Numbered from the stretch's first letter, positions 16,004-26,400 are shown. The stretch: DNA of 58,999 nt from an uncultured Duncaniella sp. (GCA_910586665.1 CAJUIX010000021.1:1-58999), one strand, 5' to 3'. Translations and numbers: made by a program. Notes: generated by a model from the sequence alone, not told the origin.

Positions 16004-17770
16004 TCATTCTCCAAAAAGTGTGCGACGGTCTCTGGCTGCTGCGGGTGAGACTATTGCCTCAGGTATAAACCGCCAGTTCGAAGTCACTTCCGGGCTTATC
16101 GAGCCTCTCTTCTCAAGCTCTTTTATAAGATAGTATCTTAAATCTTTGTCGGTCGACTTGATGATACGGGATTTCAGTTCATCGTGGGGTATTCCCGCAC
16201 CCTTAGTCATCAGATCTCCCCCACCGTTGCCACGGTAAGAGTTAACTGCCACCTTGTATTTCTTATCAAGGTCAAATGGCGCGCCGTCGCTCATAGATTC
16301 AATCGTGATTTTCTCACCCTGCGGCTTGGTAACGTCAACCGTATAGTTTATACCTGCGGCAGAATCAAAATTATAAGACGGATTAAGCAGCTTGGCATAG
16401 TCCCCTTTCGCCCCCTGACGACCGCTATCAGCAAAAAGGAGAAGATTGTCATCGGCGGACTTCATGACATCGGTCCAGAGTGAGTAGCTCATTTCAAGAT
16501 AGTCCTTGATTTCACCACCTGTCAGCTCCATAGTGTAGAGCATGTTCTCATATTTATACAGAGTGAACATATCACTGATCCTTAAATCGCCCTCCTTTAT
16601 GACTGCATCGAATGATAGAGGTGCGGCAAAAGATATGTCTGCGCCTGAAATCTCAAGCTGTAGGTTATGTAGCAGTTCCATGAAGGCCGAAGGGCCGAAA
16701 TAGGCGTCACGGACAGTAAAAATCCCGGTCGATGTACCAATCTTACGACTTACAAAGTCAAGTATCTCCTTGCGTTCAAACCTGAAAGCGGCAAGAAAGG
16801 CTGAATCCGGCTCAAGGGATTGCAGGGGATAAAGAGAGCCGGTGATTTTTTTATCAACTACCTTGCCGCCCTCAACAGTGAAGGTCACGTCAGCCTCGGC
16901 AAGGAAATTGGCATTATTTGCAGGATTAAGCACCGTGACCCGACCAGCATCCGCTGAATTAAACAGACGGTGGTCATGGCCCATGAAAATTATATCGAAA
17001 CCCGGCACCTGCTCGGCAACGAGCCTTGATGCGTTCTCTCGCCAACTGCCGGTCATCTTTTCAGAATCGCCCCCGGAATGAAACAGTCCGACAAGCAGGT
17101 CGGGCTTTTCATTTTCCTTAATATAAGGCACCCACTTTTCGGCTGACTTGACCATATCCTCGAATTCGAGACCTGACCAAAGTGTCTCGGGGAGCCATGC
17201 AGGTATGGCCGGGGTGAGCAGACCGAGGACAGCTATCTTTATGTCGCCACGATTAATGACCGTATAGGGTCGGAAATACGGCTTGCCGGTCTGCTTGTCA
17301 ATCACATTGGCTCCGAGAAGCGGAATTTCCCCCAAATCTTTCCGATAACGGTCATAGACGGCATGACCTGTCTCGACATCATGATTGCCGATAGTTTCGG
17401 CGTCATAACCGAGCCAGTCAAGCATGCGCGCTGTTATGTGAGGGACATCAGTCTTTATGAAATTATAGAAATAGGCTGTCGGCTGCCCCTGAAGTATGTC
17501 GCCGTTGTCAAGCAGAACCACATTGTCGGTACCCAAGGAGTCTCGCAGATGCCGCACACGGGTTGCCACCCTCGACAGAGAGCCGTCACCCGGAGATAGC
17601 GTGATAAAATCATATGGAAAATAGTTGCCGTGAACATCAGATGTGGCAGCTATTTTAATAGTAACCTCCTCGCCAGAGGTCGGAACCGCCGCGAGGAGGG
17701 CTGATGCAATGGCCATTGCAATACTATACTTTTTCAAATAATAAATAAATTTATATTTTGATACATTCAA
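16004..17770 (-). CDS. Secreted 5'-nucleotidase / 2',3'-cyclic phosphodiesterase family
   Basis: This 588-residue periplasmic UshA/CpdB-type metallophosphatase releases phosphate from nucleotides. The N-terminal metallophosphoesterase domain carries ATSDVHGNYFP (near 36), LLDNGDILQGQ (near 95), GNHDVETG (near 137), FHSGGD (near 230) and MGHDHRLF (near 265). The C-terminal substrate domain carries YRGNGGGDLM (near 512). The start chosen is TTG at 17770, which overlaps the TGA of the upstream DUF3108 gene. It gives a normal signal peptide with basic residues (KYKFIYYLKKYS) before the hydrophobic core. The next ATG (residue 19) would remove the basic n-region. It is translationally coupled to the DUF3108 gene. 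Confidence 0.9.
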   Translation of the reverse strand: MNVSKYKFIYYLKKYSIAMAIASALLAAVPTSGEEVTIKIAATSDVHGNYFPYDFITLSPGDGSLSRVATRVRHLRDSLGTDNVVLLDNGDILQGQPTAYFYNFIKTDVPHITARMLDWLGYDAETIGNHDVETGHAVYDRYRKDLGEIPLLGANVIDKQTGKPYFRPYTVINRGDIKIAVLGLLTPAIPAWLPETLWSGLEFEDMVKSAEKWVPYIKENEKPDLLVGLFHSGGDSEKMTGSWRENASRLVAEQVPGFDIIFMGHDHRLFNSADAGRVTVLNPANNANFLAEADVTFTVEGGKVVDKKITGSLYPLQSLEPDSAFLAAFRFERKEILDFVSRKIGTSTGIFTVRDAYFGPSAFMELLHNLQLEISGADISFAAPLSFDAVIKEGDLRISDMFTLYKYENMLYTMELTGGEIKDYLEMSYSLWTDVMKSADDNLLLFADSGRQGAKGDYAKLLNPSYNFDSAAGINYTVDVTKPQGEKITIESMSDGAPFDLDKKYKVAVNSYRGNGGGDLMTKGAGIPHDELKSRIIKSTDKDLRYYLIKELEKRGSISPEVTSNWRFIPEAIVSPAAARDRRTLFGE

Positions 17771-18540
17771 GGATTAGGCCCGGTATAAATAGCTCTGACT
17801 TTACCAACCGGGAGAGAACCTTCGACTTTAAGAGGTATACGCTGGCTGTCGGTCGAAATCCAGCCTGATATCGGGGCAGAACTTTCAACACCCTTGCGGG
17901 TAAAGGTGAAGTTGATGTAATAGGCTGGATAACTGCGGCCATTGAGGCTGACATTTTTATTACCCATGTAGACAATCTTCAACTTTTCCTTCTTCGACCC
18001 TGAAAAAATATTGACTGTGATGCTCTGACCCTTAGTCATATTGTCAAAGTCGAGCGACCTGAGATAGAAAAAAGAACTGAGCATATCGACGGTCATACCT
18101 TGAGCCTCAAGATGAAGAGTCGACGAGGTCATCGGGGCATTTTCCGACTTACGCTTATATCTCACAGCCTCTGCCGTAAAGGTGTTGCCCTGACGCTGGA
18201 AATGGAGGACATCCTTCTTGTACTTACCATTCTCATGGGCTATGTAGGTATAGCTCACGGGATAGAAATTATCCTTTGTCATGGTAGTGTAGAGGGTATC
18301 CCTGAGCATATATATGCTATTGGCCCAGGGAGCGTTCTCTGCAAAGACCGAAGCGCGATAATAGTCACCGTCGTTGCGCAGCGACATCGTTGCATAGCCG
18401 GCCACTTTGTTAATAAAGCCCCACTTGTACATGACGTCGTAGGTCAGCGTCTCGTCGACGAGTGAGACCGGGGATGCGGCATAGCCACCCGATGAACAAA
18501 GCAGAAGCCCTAAGAGGGATGTGAGAATTCTAATTTTCAT
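17767..18540 (-). CDS. DUF3108 periplasmic protein
   Basis: This 257-residue protein has a signal peptide (about 1-21, cleavage near GYA-AS). The rest is beta-rich and matches the DUF3108 pattern: LTYDVMYKWGFINKVAGYA near the start, FYPVSYTYIAHENGKYKKD in the middle and PISGWISTDSQRIPLKVEG near the end. In other bacteria these proteins are predicted lipid-interacting or outer-membrane-associated beta proteins of unknown role. Its stop codon overlaps the TTG start of the 5'-nucleotidase gene, so the two are probably made together. Confidence 0.8.
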   Translation of the reverse strand: MKIRILTSLLGLLLCSSGGYAASPVSLVDETLTYDVMYKWGFINKVAGYATMSLRNDGDYYRASVFAENAPWANSIYMLRDTLYTTMTKDNFYPVSYTYIAHENGKYKKDVLHFQRQGNTFTAEAVRYKRKSENAPMTSSTLHLEAQGMTVDMLSSFFYLRSLDFDNMTKGQSITVNIFSGSKKEKLKIVYMGNKNVSLNGRSYPAYYINFTFTRKGVESSAPISGWISTDSQRIPLKVEGSLPVGKVRAIYTGPNP

Positions 18541-18561
18541 AATCTATGTTAGGAAATATAT

Positions 18562-19200
18562 TCAGTCTTTTGACAGCTCCCTGAAGGGGAGAATCGAGCG
18601 GTATGATTGTTCGATACGCTTGTTTCGCCAGCATTTGCGACACACGGCTATATATCTGTCGTCACCGCCGATTTCAACCTGCTCACCCTCCTCGACAAAG
18701 TCGCCGTTGGAGTCAATGCGGGCATTGATGATGGTCTTGCGGCCGCAGGTACATGTCGATTTAATCTCATCAATCGTATCGGCAATCTCGAACAGACGGC
18801 GCGAACCTTCGAAGAGCTTGCTTTGGAAATCTGTTCGGAGACCGTAGCATATAACATTGCTGCCGAAGTCATCGACTATGCGTGAGAGCTGGTCGACCTG
18901 CGCACTTGTGAGAAACTGGGCCTCGTCGACAAGAAACCAGTCAATCACCGACATTGATTCCTCGAAGAGTTCCTGGGCCATGTCATATAGATTGGACTCG
19001 TGGTATATCCACTTACACTCGCGCTCGATGCCGATGCGTGACTTTATGACATTTTTCTTATCGCGGGTGTCAATGACGGGTTTGAGACAGACGTATCTCA
19101 TACCCCTCTCCTCGAAATTATAGGCTGTGGTGAGAAGAAGCGCGGTCTTAGCCGAGCCCATTGTCCCATATCTGAAATATAGTTTACCTTTCCTGTTCAT
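18562..19200 (-). CDS. tdk: Thymidine kinase (type II)
   Basis: Tdk phosphorylates thymidine in nucleotide salvage. The 212-residue length is typical. The P-loop GTMGSAKTALLL (about 14-25), the DEAQF motif (near 95) with the catalytic Glu, the lasso region and the structural zinc cysteines (CTCGRK near 150; CRKCW near 187) are all present. It lies upstream of DUF3108 on the minus strand with a 21-base gap. A TACCTTTG -7 element is seen at 19234-19227. With the neighbouring 5'-nucleotidase it makes a small nucleoside salvage group. Confidence 0.95.
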   Translation of the reverse strand: MNRKGKLYFRYGTMGSAKTALLLTTAYNFEERGMRYVCLKPVIDTRDKKNVIKSRIGIERECKWIYHESNLYDMAQELFEESMSVIDWFLVDEAQFLTSAQVDQLSRIVDDFGSNVICYGLRTDFQSKLFEGSRRLFEIADTIDEIKSTCTCGRKTIINARIDSNGDFVEEGEQVEIGGDDRYIAVCRKCWRNKRIEQSYRSILPFRELSKD

Positions 19201-19226
19201 TTCATATAAATAATAGAATCTTCAGG

Positions 19227-19234
19227 CAAAGGTA
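19227..19234 (-). promoter_or_regulatory. tdk -7 element
   Basis: TACCTTTG on the minus strand fits TAnnTTTG, 26 bases before the tdk ATG. I see no good -33 element. Confidence 0.4.
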
Positions 19235-19245
19235 GGAAAAATTTC

Positions 19246-19866
19246 TTATTGGGCCTCACCCTGACGAGTAAAGACGTAGTCAGTCTTTCCAATTTCAAAT
19301 TTCAACAACGGGCCTTTAACCTTGACATCGTCGAGGCGGCGCACTGAGGCATAGCGGGTAATCAGAGCACGCTTCATTCCTTCGGCAAGCGATGCAGAAA
19401 TAGCGGGACGGATAGAGTCAATCTTTGGAGTATCACTGCTTGTCAAGAGACCATTACTTACTGCCACACCTTCAGGGTCTATGTCGACTGTAAGGGTAGA
19501 CATATCGAGGATAAGGGCTACCTCGTCGTCATCAATTGCTGTCCATGTACCCTTTATCAACGATTTAGCACTTGCCGTGAGCGTCAACGGCTCGACAAGA
19601 CCCGGATCACCGACCACCTGTGTTGTGGCAGAAAGCATACCAGACACAGCAATCGTACCGCCATGACTACCCTTGGCAACGGCGCTGTCGTCAGAAACAA
19701 TGTCGAGTGTCTCGATTATTGTCGCTGTTATGACAGAATTGTCGGTAAAGTTTTCAGGCGTGCCAGTCCATGACCCTTGTAAATCTTTTGCCAAACGTGC
19801 TGTCTCATCGCAAGAAACCAATGAAATGGAAGCCAACAGGCATAAAGAAGTGATAAAACTTTTCAT
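19246..19866 (-). CDS. Putative lipoprotein of unknown function
   Basis: This 206-residue protein has a lipoprotein signal peptide with a lipobox-like SLVSC (Cys near residue 19). A short LQGSWTG motif follows, as in lipocalin-like META or DUF families, and then a threonine-, serine- and valine-rich beta-sheet domain. I do not recognise a specific family. It is probably inner- or outer-membrane anchored. It is followed by tdk on the same strand, which has its own promoter element, so cotranscription is uncertain. Confidence 0.6.
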   Translation of the reverse strand: MKSFITSLCLLASISLVSCDETARLAKDLQGSWTGTPENFTDNSVITATIIETLDIVSDDSAVAKGSHGGTIAVSGMLSATTQVVGDPGLVEPLTLTASAKSLIKGTWTAIDDDEVALILDMSTLTVDIDPEGVAVSNGLLTSSDTPKIDSIRPAISASLAEGMKRALITRYASVRRLDDVKVKGPLLKFEIGKTDYVFTRQGEAQ

Positions 19867-19927
19867 ACTTTAATTAATTGATTTGTTTTAGTGTACTTCC
19901 TAAATAACGTCTATGGATTAGAATTAG

Positions 19928-19958
19928 TTTCATGACTTGAAAAAAATGATTAAATTTG
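19928..19958 (+). promoter_or_regulatory. ssb promoter
   Basis: TTTC (19928-19931), 19 bases, then TAAATTTG (19951-19958) match the Bacteroidetes consensus with one mismatch in the -33 element. The predicted start lies about 45 bases before the ssb GTG. Confidence 0.5.
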
Positions 19959-20011
19959 CATAAATGAAATGAAATAACATATTAACTATCCAAATAAAAC
20001 ACCGAGGACCA

Positions 20012-20344
20012 GTGAGCGTTAACAAGGTCATATTAATAGGAAATGTGGGCACGAATCCAGAAATCCGATATGTGGAGACGAGGCCGATAGCGACATTCAG
20101 GCTTGCCACAAACGAGCATGAGCGCACCCGCCCCGACGGGACTAAAATACCTGAGAGGACTGAATGGCACACCATTATCATGTGGGATGGCGCGGCTGAA
20201 TTTGCAGAGAAATATATCCGCAGCGGCTCCCGACTTTACATCGAGGGTAAAATCCGCTATCGCGTGTGGGAAGACCGCAACGCTATCAAGCGGAATGTGA
20301 CTGAAATCTATGTGGACAATTTTGAATTGCTGGGTAAATCCTGA
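20012..20344 (+). CDS. ssb: Short single-stranded DNA-binding protein
   Basis: This 110-residue protein is a nearly bare OB fold: VNKVILIGNVGTNPEIRY at the start, ATFRLATNEH and ERTEWHTIIMWDGAAEFAEKYI in the middle, and GSRLYIEGKI. The glycine/glutamine linker and acidic tip (usually ending DDIPF) that recruit repair proteins in the main SSB are absent; it ends FELLGKS. It may be a second, accessory SSB. The start is GTG with an AGGA just upstream; no in-frame ATG fits the OB fold. It stands alone between a lipoprotein gene and a convergent small gene. Confidence 0.88.
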   Translation: MSVNKVILIGNVGTNPEIRYVETRPIATFRLATNEHERTRPDGTKIPERTEWHTIIMWDGAAEFAEKYIRSGSRLYIEGKIRYRVWEDRNAIKRNVTEIYVDNFELLGKS

Positions 20345-20350
20345 AAATTT

Positions 20351-20662
20351 CTAATCATAGATAAGACTGTCAGGGAAAAGCGAGGGATAAGGGGCACGAC
20401 GTAGGGCGGAAGTCACTCTGCTCACGACAGGTTGTTTTGCCTCCTTCAAAACAAGTGTGTGCTGCTGTGCCCACCCCTGGGTGCTGTTTCTTATTCGTAG
20501 GGTAATCAAACCTTTCAACGGCACAATCTGATTTTTAATGTGCCGAAACACGTCACTGACCGACGAGACACCCCGCAGGCTCGTGGACAACAGTGTGACT
20601 CCCCCGCTGAGTGCAGTGACATAAAGAAGATCGCTAATGTTGATTGCTGTCATCATGTTCAA
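20351..20662 (-). CDS. Small conserved-looking hypothetical protein
   Basis: This 103-residue protein has a hydrophobic N-terminal half (ISDLLYVTALSGGVTLLSTS, about 9-28), then a segment that looks like a beta hairpin (GLITLRIRNSTQGWAQQHTL) and a basic tail. I do not recognise the family. Evidence that it is real: a minus-strand TAAATTTG -7 element at 20723-20716 gives a leader of about 50 bases, and codon use looks ordinary. It converges on ssb with a 6-base gap. No function is proposed. Confidence 0.5.
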   Translation of the reverse strand: MNMMTAINISDLLYVTALSGGVTLLSTSLRGVSSVSDVFRHIKNQIVPLKGLITLRIRNSTQGWAQQHTLVLKEAKQPVVSRVTSALRRAPYPSLFPDSLIYD

Positions 20663-20715
20663 ACTGTTTTTTAGTTAGTAATTCGGCAGTCAGGGCTATC
20701 TGTCTGACTTTAATG

Positions 20716-20723
20716 CAAATTTA
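20716..20723 (-). promoter_or_regulatory. -7 element of the small hypothetical gene
   Basis: TAAATTTG on the minus strand fits TAnnTTTG and lies 53 bases before the ATG at 20662. No -33 element is seen at normal spacing. Confidence 0.35.
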
Positions 20724-20858
20724 CGACAGCGCATGGGCAATAAATAAGCACATGCGAATGAAATATAGTTAAATCGAGCGAGGCTTAGCAAAAATAATGG
20801 CTTAAAAAACTGAACCGCCACTCAATTTCAGACGTTTGAATGACATTAAATATCCTTT

Positions 20859-22274
20859 ATGAAAAAGCTCATTCACGTTTTAACCATTGTTTGTGGGATA
20901 TTGGGCGTAACGGCTCAAGACGTTGTGGCCGGCGACCCAAACAACAATCTATTGCGAAAGAGTCTGCCCGACCGCTGGACTTATACGGCGGATATAGAGC
21001 AGACTCTTCCCGATAGTGACGACTGGTGGAAAAAATTCAACGATCCACTTCTCGATTCATTGATAGCCAGCGGGATAAGCAATAATTTCAATGTACTGAC
21101 TGCAATAAGCCGAATGAAAATAGCTGATGCACAAATCAAGCAGGCAGCTTCTGGCTTCTATCCAAACATTGGTGTGTCGGCCGCCTACGAAAATATGCGT
21201 AGCGCAGGTGCAATGCGCGGGAGCGATGTCCCCTCGTCTAATTCGAGCTACTTTTCGCTCGGAGCCAATATGCAGTGGGAGATTGACGTGTTTGGAAAGA
21301 TTGCAGCAGGGGTAAAGGCAAAAAAGTCGCTCTACCATGTCAGCCGTGCCGACTATGTAGCTACGATGGTCAGCTTGTCTGCCGAAATAGCCACTTATTA
21401 TTTTAATCTTCGAACCTTTCAAAGACAGCTATATATAACAAAAGAGCATCTTGCATCGCAGGAGCGGGTTGTCACAATTGCAAAATCCAGGTTTGAGGCA
21501 GGACTTGTGTCAAAGCTCGACGTGGCGCAGGCTCTGACTGTATATTACTCGACAGAAGCGGCTATACCTCAACTCGAATATTCAATTCGACAGGCCCAAA
21601 ATGCCATAGCAGTCCTAATCGGTGCATATCCTGAAGAATTGGCTCAGAGGCTTGAAAGCGGCGGACAGACTCTACCTGAATACCACCAACTGATTCCCGC
21701 AGGCGTACCTGCCGACCTTCTGCGTCGCCGGCCCGATATTGTAGCAGCTGAAAGCGAGGTTGCGGCCTATGCCGCCCAACTCGGAGTCGCAAAGAAGGAC
21801 TTCCTCCCCACTCTCTCCCTTCAGGGTACAATAGGAGTCGCCGCCCACAAAGCCGGAGACCTATTCAAAGATAACAGCTTACAGTACAGTATCGCGCCCA
21901 CTCTCTCATGGACCCTTTTTGACGGCTTTGCCCGAAAGTATGCTGTCAGTGAAGCCCGGGAGCAGATGAAAATCGGAATCGAGAGCTACAATCTTACTGT
22001 CATGACCGCCGTCCAGGAGGTCGATAACGCCATAATAGCCTATATGACAGCATTACGAGCCATTGACAGCTATACAAATGTAATCAAGCAGAGCGACGAA
22101 TCATTCAACCTGTCGGTTGACCTATATAGAGAGGGACTAACACCCTTCACCAATGTGGTCGACGCTCAAATCAACAGTCTCACATACGCAAATTCAATAA
22201 TTAATGCAAAGGGACAGGCATTGGTAGACCTCGTCAATCTCTACAAAGCACTCGGAGGCTCTCCGACAAAATAA
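20859..22274 (+). CDS. TolC/OprM-type outer membrane efflux channel
   Basis: This 471-residue protein has a signal peptide (about 1-19) and two OEP repeats of the TolC superfamily. Typical motifs are DDWWKKFNDPLLDSLI (near 51), QWEIDVFGKIAAG (near 138), VSKLDVAQA (near 220), GVPADLLRRRPDIVAAE (near 285) and the second-repeat SLDLYREGL-like segment (VDLYREGLTPFTNVVDAQ). It forms the outer-membrane duct of the tripartite pump. It is first in the operon with the adaptor (24 bases downstream) and the RND pump. No lipobox is seen, unlike many OprM proteins. Confidence 0.93.
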   Translation: MKKLIHVLTIVCGILGVTAQDVVAGDPNNNLLRKSLPDRWTYTADIEQTLPDSDDWWKKFNDPLLDSLIASGISNNFNVLTAISRMKIADAQIKQAASGFYPNIGVSAAYENMRSAGAMRGSDVPSSNSSYFSLGANMQWEIDVFGKIAAGVKAKKSLYHVSRADYVATMVSLSAEIATYYFNLRTFQRQLYITKEHLASQERVVTIAKSRFEAGLVSKLDVAQALTVYYSTEAAIPQLEYSIRQAQNAIAVLIGAYPEELAQRLESGGQTLPEYHQLIPAGVPADLLRRRPDIVAAESEVAAYAAQLGVAKKDFLPTLSLQGTIGVAAHKAGDLFKDNSLQYSIAPTLSWTLFDGFARKYAVSEAREQMKIGIESYNLTVMTAVQEVDNAIIAYMTALRAIDSYTNVIKQSDESFNLSVDLYREGLTPFTNVVDAQINSLTYANSIINAKGQALVDLVNLYKALGGSPTK

Positions 22275-22298
22275 GAAACCACATAAAAACCATTAAAT

Positions 22299-23405
22299 AT
22301 GAAAGTTGCAGGAGCAGCCCTATCCGTCTTAGCAGTCCTGACGGTGTCATGCAACGGGCATAAAAAAGAGGCAGATAATTTTTCCGAACAGACAGTCGAT
22401 GTGGCATACCCTGAGATTGATTCGGTGACACTCAGCAATACCTATCCCGGACAGCTCATAGCCGTGGCGGAGGTAGACGTCGTGGCGAGGGTAAACGGGC
22501 AACTTATGTCGCAGAATTACAAGGACGGCGATGACGTGCGCAAAGGACAGGTGATGTTCCGAATAGAGGACAGTAAATACCGCGACGCAGTCCAACAGGC
22601 GAGCGCGGCTCTCACTACCGCTATCAGCTCCAAGGACTATGCCCAAAGCCACTACGAGGCTGTCAAAAAAGCGCTTGAAAACGACGCCGTCTCAAAAATG
22701 GAGGTCAACCAGGCCGAAACAAGCCTGCGTCAGGCCGAGGCGAGCATTAAAAATGCACAGGCCGCACTCGAGACAGCCAAAACAAATCTCGGTTACTGCA
22801 CAATCACTGCCCCAATATCAGGATCGACAAAGAGCGCGGCTATGGATGTGGGCAACTATATCAATGGCGAAGGGAATCCTGTAAAAATGACCACGATATA
22901 TGATACATCAATCGTGACGGCCATATTTTCAGCAGACAGCACAGACGACACATTCCTGACAGACAGTGCCGGCAACAAAGTTGCGCTCAAACATATACCG
23001 CTCGTATTCTCCGACTCCGTGCGCAATCAATACTTCGGTGATTTGAGCTATGTCGCTCCCGTCCTCGAATCCTCCACAGGCACAATCACATTGAAGTGCC
23101 ATATCAAAAATCCTTACGGCGAGCTGCGCCCGGGGATGTTTGTAAAAGTCAACCTTCCTTATAAGACTGTCAAAAACGCCATACTTGTGAAGGACGCGTC
23201 GATAGGTACTGACCAACTCGGCAAGTACCTCTACGTCATCAATGACTCAAACACCGTGGTCTATACCCCGATTGAGGTCGGGCCGCTATATCACGACTCT
23301 CTGCGAGTGGTGAAAGCAGGTATCACACCAAAGTCAAAATATGTCACAAAAGCCATGCTTAAAGTGAGGGAGGGAATGAAAATCAAGCCAGCTATCGTCA
23401 AATAA
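22299..23405 (+). CDS. RND efflux periplasmic adaptor lipoprotein
   Basis: This 368-residue membrane fusion protein (AcrA/MexA type) has a lipobox LTVSC (Cys near residue 20). The lipoyl/biotinyl-like half motif follows (VARVNGQLMSQNYKDGDDVRKG, cited by parts), then an alanine/glutamate-rich coiled-coil hairpin (about 95-160), the second lipoyl half (TITAPISGSTKS), a beta barrel and a membrane-proximal domain (LRPGMFVKVNLPY). It links the inner-membrane pump to the outer-membrane channel. It is the second gene of the operon. Confidence 0.93.
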   Translation: MKVAGAALSVLAVLTVSCNGHKKEADNFSEQTVDVAYPEIDSVTLSNTYPGQLIAVAEVDVVARVNGQLMSQNYKDGDDVRKGQVMFRIEDSKYRDAVQQASAALTTAISSKDYAQSHYEAVKKALENDAVSKMEVNQAETSLRQAEASIKNAQAALETAKTNLGYCTITAPISGSTKSAAMDVGNYINGEGNPVKMTTIYDTSIVTAIFSADSTDDTFLTDSAGNKVALKHIPLVFSDSVRNQYFGDLSYVAPVLESSTGTITLKCHIKNPYGELRPGMFVKVNLPYKTVKNAILVKDASIGTDQLGKYLYVINDSNTVVYTPIEVGPLYHDSLRVVKAGITPKSKYVTKAMLKVREGMKIKPAIVK

Positions 23406-23462
23406 CCACCCTGCCTCTCCCTTCAGTAGAATCCCAAGTCCCATTTTTAGCAAGATACATAT

Positions 23463-26400
23463 ATGTTCTCAAGATTCTTTATTGACCGACCTATTTTTGC
23501 CACAGTGCTGGCAATAATCATGGTCCTGATAGGCCTCATGACGGTCAAAAGCCTGCCGGTGTCACAGTATCCCGACATCACTCCCCCGACAGTAATGGTG
23601 TCAGCCGTATATCCGGGAGCTGATGCCGCGACGGTGGCCGAAGTGGTCGGTGTACCTATCGAGGAACAGATCAACGGAGTCGAGGGAATGATGTATATGA
23701 GTTCCAATTCGAGCGACGGTTCCTATAATCTAACCGTCACCTTCGAGAACGGGACAAATCTCGACGATGCCGCAATCAAGGTCCAGAACAGAATATCGCT
23801 TGCCGAGGCGACACTCCCCACTGCTGTGAAAGAGCAGGGAGTGTCGGTCATGTCGGAAGCGTCCAACATGCTCCTCTTCATCTCACTTGAAGGTAACGAC
23901 AGCGGACGTTATGACGCACTGTATCTTACAAACTATGCGCAACTGAATATCATCGACGAAATTTCACGAATCGAAGGTGTCGGAGGCGCCGGAGCTTTCG
24001 GCGCCGGCAAATACAGTATGCGTATATGGCTTGACCCTGAAAAGATGCGTATATACGATCTTACTCCGTCAGACGTAAGCGCCAAAATCCGTTCACAGAA
24101 TCTTGAGGTTTCAGCCGGCAGCGTCGGCACCCCGCCAGTCAATTCAGGAGTTGAGTTTGAATTTACCCTTACATCCAAGGGACAGCTGAAGACGGCCGAA
24201 CAGTTTGCGAACATTATAATCCGCACCGCGGACAATGGCGGATTGCTGCGACTGAAAGACATAGCCCGCGTAGAGCTTGGAAGCCAGGATTACTCGGGTG
24301 TTTCACACGTCTCGGGAAAGCAGGCCGGACTTATCGGCGTCCAGCAGCTTCCGGGAGCCAATGCTCTCGACGTGGCCAATCGCGTGAAGGCAAAAATGGA
24401 GGAATTGTCACAATATTTTCCCGAAGGCATACATTACAATGTCATTCTTGACACCACATCATTTGTAACAGCGTCAATTGACGAAGTACTTGTCACATTC
24501 GTAGAGACAACATTAATCGTAATGCTCGTAATCCTGATTTTCCTGCAAAGCTGGAGAGCGGTGATTATACCTATGATTGCAATCCCGGTGTCGCTCATAG
24601 CAACTTTTGCAGTGATGAAACTTTTAGGGTTTTCACTAAATACGCTCACGCTTTTCGGTCTTGTCCTTGCGATAGCGATTGTTGTCGATGATGCCATAGT
24701 GGTGGTCGAAGACTGCGCCCGACTGGTCCAAGAAGGGAAACTAACCCCGAGACAAAGCGCTGAAAAAGCAATGGTGGAACTTCAAGGGCCTGTTATCGGC
24801 GAAGTATTGGCACTTTTGTCCGTATTCATTCCTACCGCCTTCATCAGCGGCATCACAGGTGAACTCTACAAGCAGTTTGCCTTGACCATTGCGACATCTG
24901 TCGCTTTCTCCGGGTTCAACGCCCTGACATTCACTCCTGCAATGTGTGCGCTCTTCCTTAAAAAGAAGAGTGACCCAAACCCGCGTTTCTTCCTGTATAA
25001 ATGGTTCAACAAGGGCTATGGAGCCGTGCTTGCGCGCTATACAAAACTGATAGGCCACCTGCTGAAACGCCCATTCGTGGCAATCGGACTCTACTTCCTG
25101 CTCTGCGCACTGGCTGTGTGGGGATTCATGAAACTGCCATCGAGCTACATCCCGCAGGAGGACATGGGCTACTTCATGACCTCGATACAGCTTCCGACAG
25201 GAGCTTCGCTTGACAGAACCGACAAGGTTGTAACAGAGCTATCAAAACAGATTCAGGGAATCGATGAGGTCAAGGATGTCATCTCTATTTCCGGGCGCTC
25301 AATGATGGGTGGCGGCTCAGGCGGCAACATGGGCTCGCTATTCGTGGTCCTCAAGCCTTGGAATGAACGTAGAGGAAAGTCCCACGATGTAAATGCCGTG
25401 ATAGCCAAAGTTAACGAAATCGCTGCCTCCTATCAGGAGCCGATAGTCTTTTCAATCAATCCGCCTGCCATTCCCGGTCTCGGCATGACATCCGGCATGG
25501 AGATGCAGGTGCTCGACATCAATAATCTCGGGGCGACAGCCCTGCAGAATGTATTGTCCGATATGCAGGCAGCAGCCAAGAAGGACAAGCGATTGGCTCA
25601 GCTGACCACACAGTTCCAGGCAGGAGTACCGCAATATCAGATAAATGTCGACCGCGACAAGGCCAAGCTGATGGGGCTTGCCTTGGAGGACATATACGGC
25701 ACACTGGCCCAATTTATGGGTGGCAGCTATGTAAATGACTTTGTGGAATTCGGACGCACCTATCAGGTCAACATAAGTGGTGACAGTCAAACACGAAGCA
25801 CTGTCGAACAAATTCCCTCGCTCACTGTACGCAATGCCAATGGTGAAATGGTGCCTTTCGGCTCATTTTGCAGCATAGTCCCGACGATGGGCCAGTCGTC
25901 AGTCAACAGATACAATATGTATAACTCGGCCTCCATAACCGGCACACCTGCCCAAAATGTGTCAAGCGCCGATGCAATACAGGCGATGGAAGAGATTCTC
26001 AAGCAGACATCGGGCGATAGATTTGCTTACGCATGGACAGGCGAGGCATATCAGGAGACCCAGTCAGGTACCACAATAACCTTCGTGCTCCTCTTTGCTA
26101 TCATAATCACCATCCTCGTCCTGGCAGCCCAGTATGAGAGCTGGACCGACCCTATAGCGGTAGTTATTTCCATGCCGACAGCAATATTGGGGACCGTGCT
26201 CGGCTGCATAATCATGTCGCAATCAATCTCAATCTACACACAAATAGGCATTATCCTCCTGCTCGGGCTCTCGGCTAAAAATGCAATCCTTATAGTCGAA
26301 TATGCCCGTGACTTCCGTAAATCGGGACAGAGCATCCTCCAGGCGGCCACAGATGCCGGCTCTATTCGATTCAGACCGATTATGATGACCGCCTTCGCCT

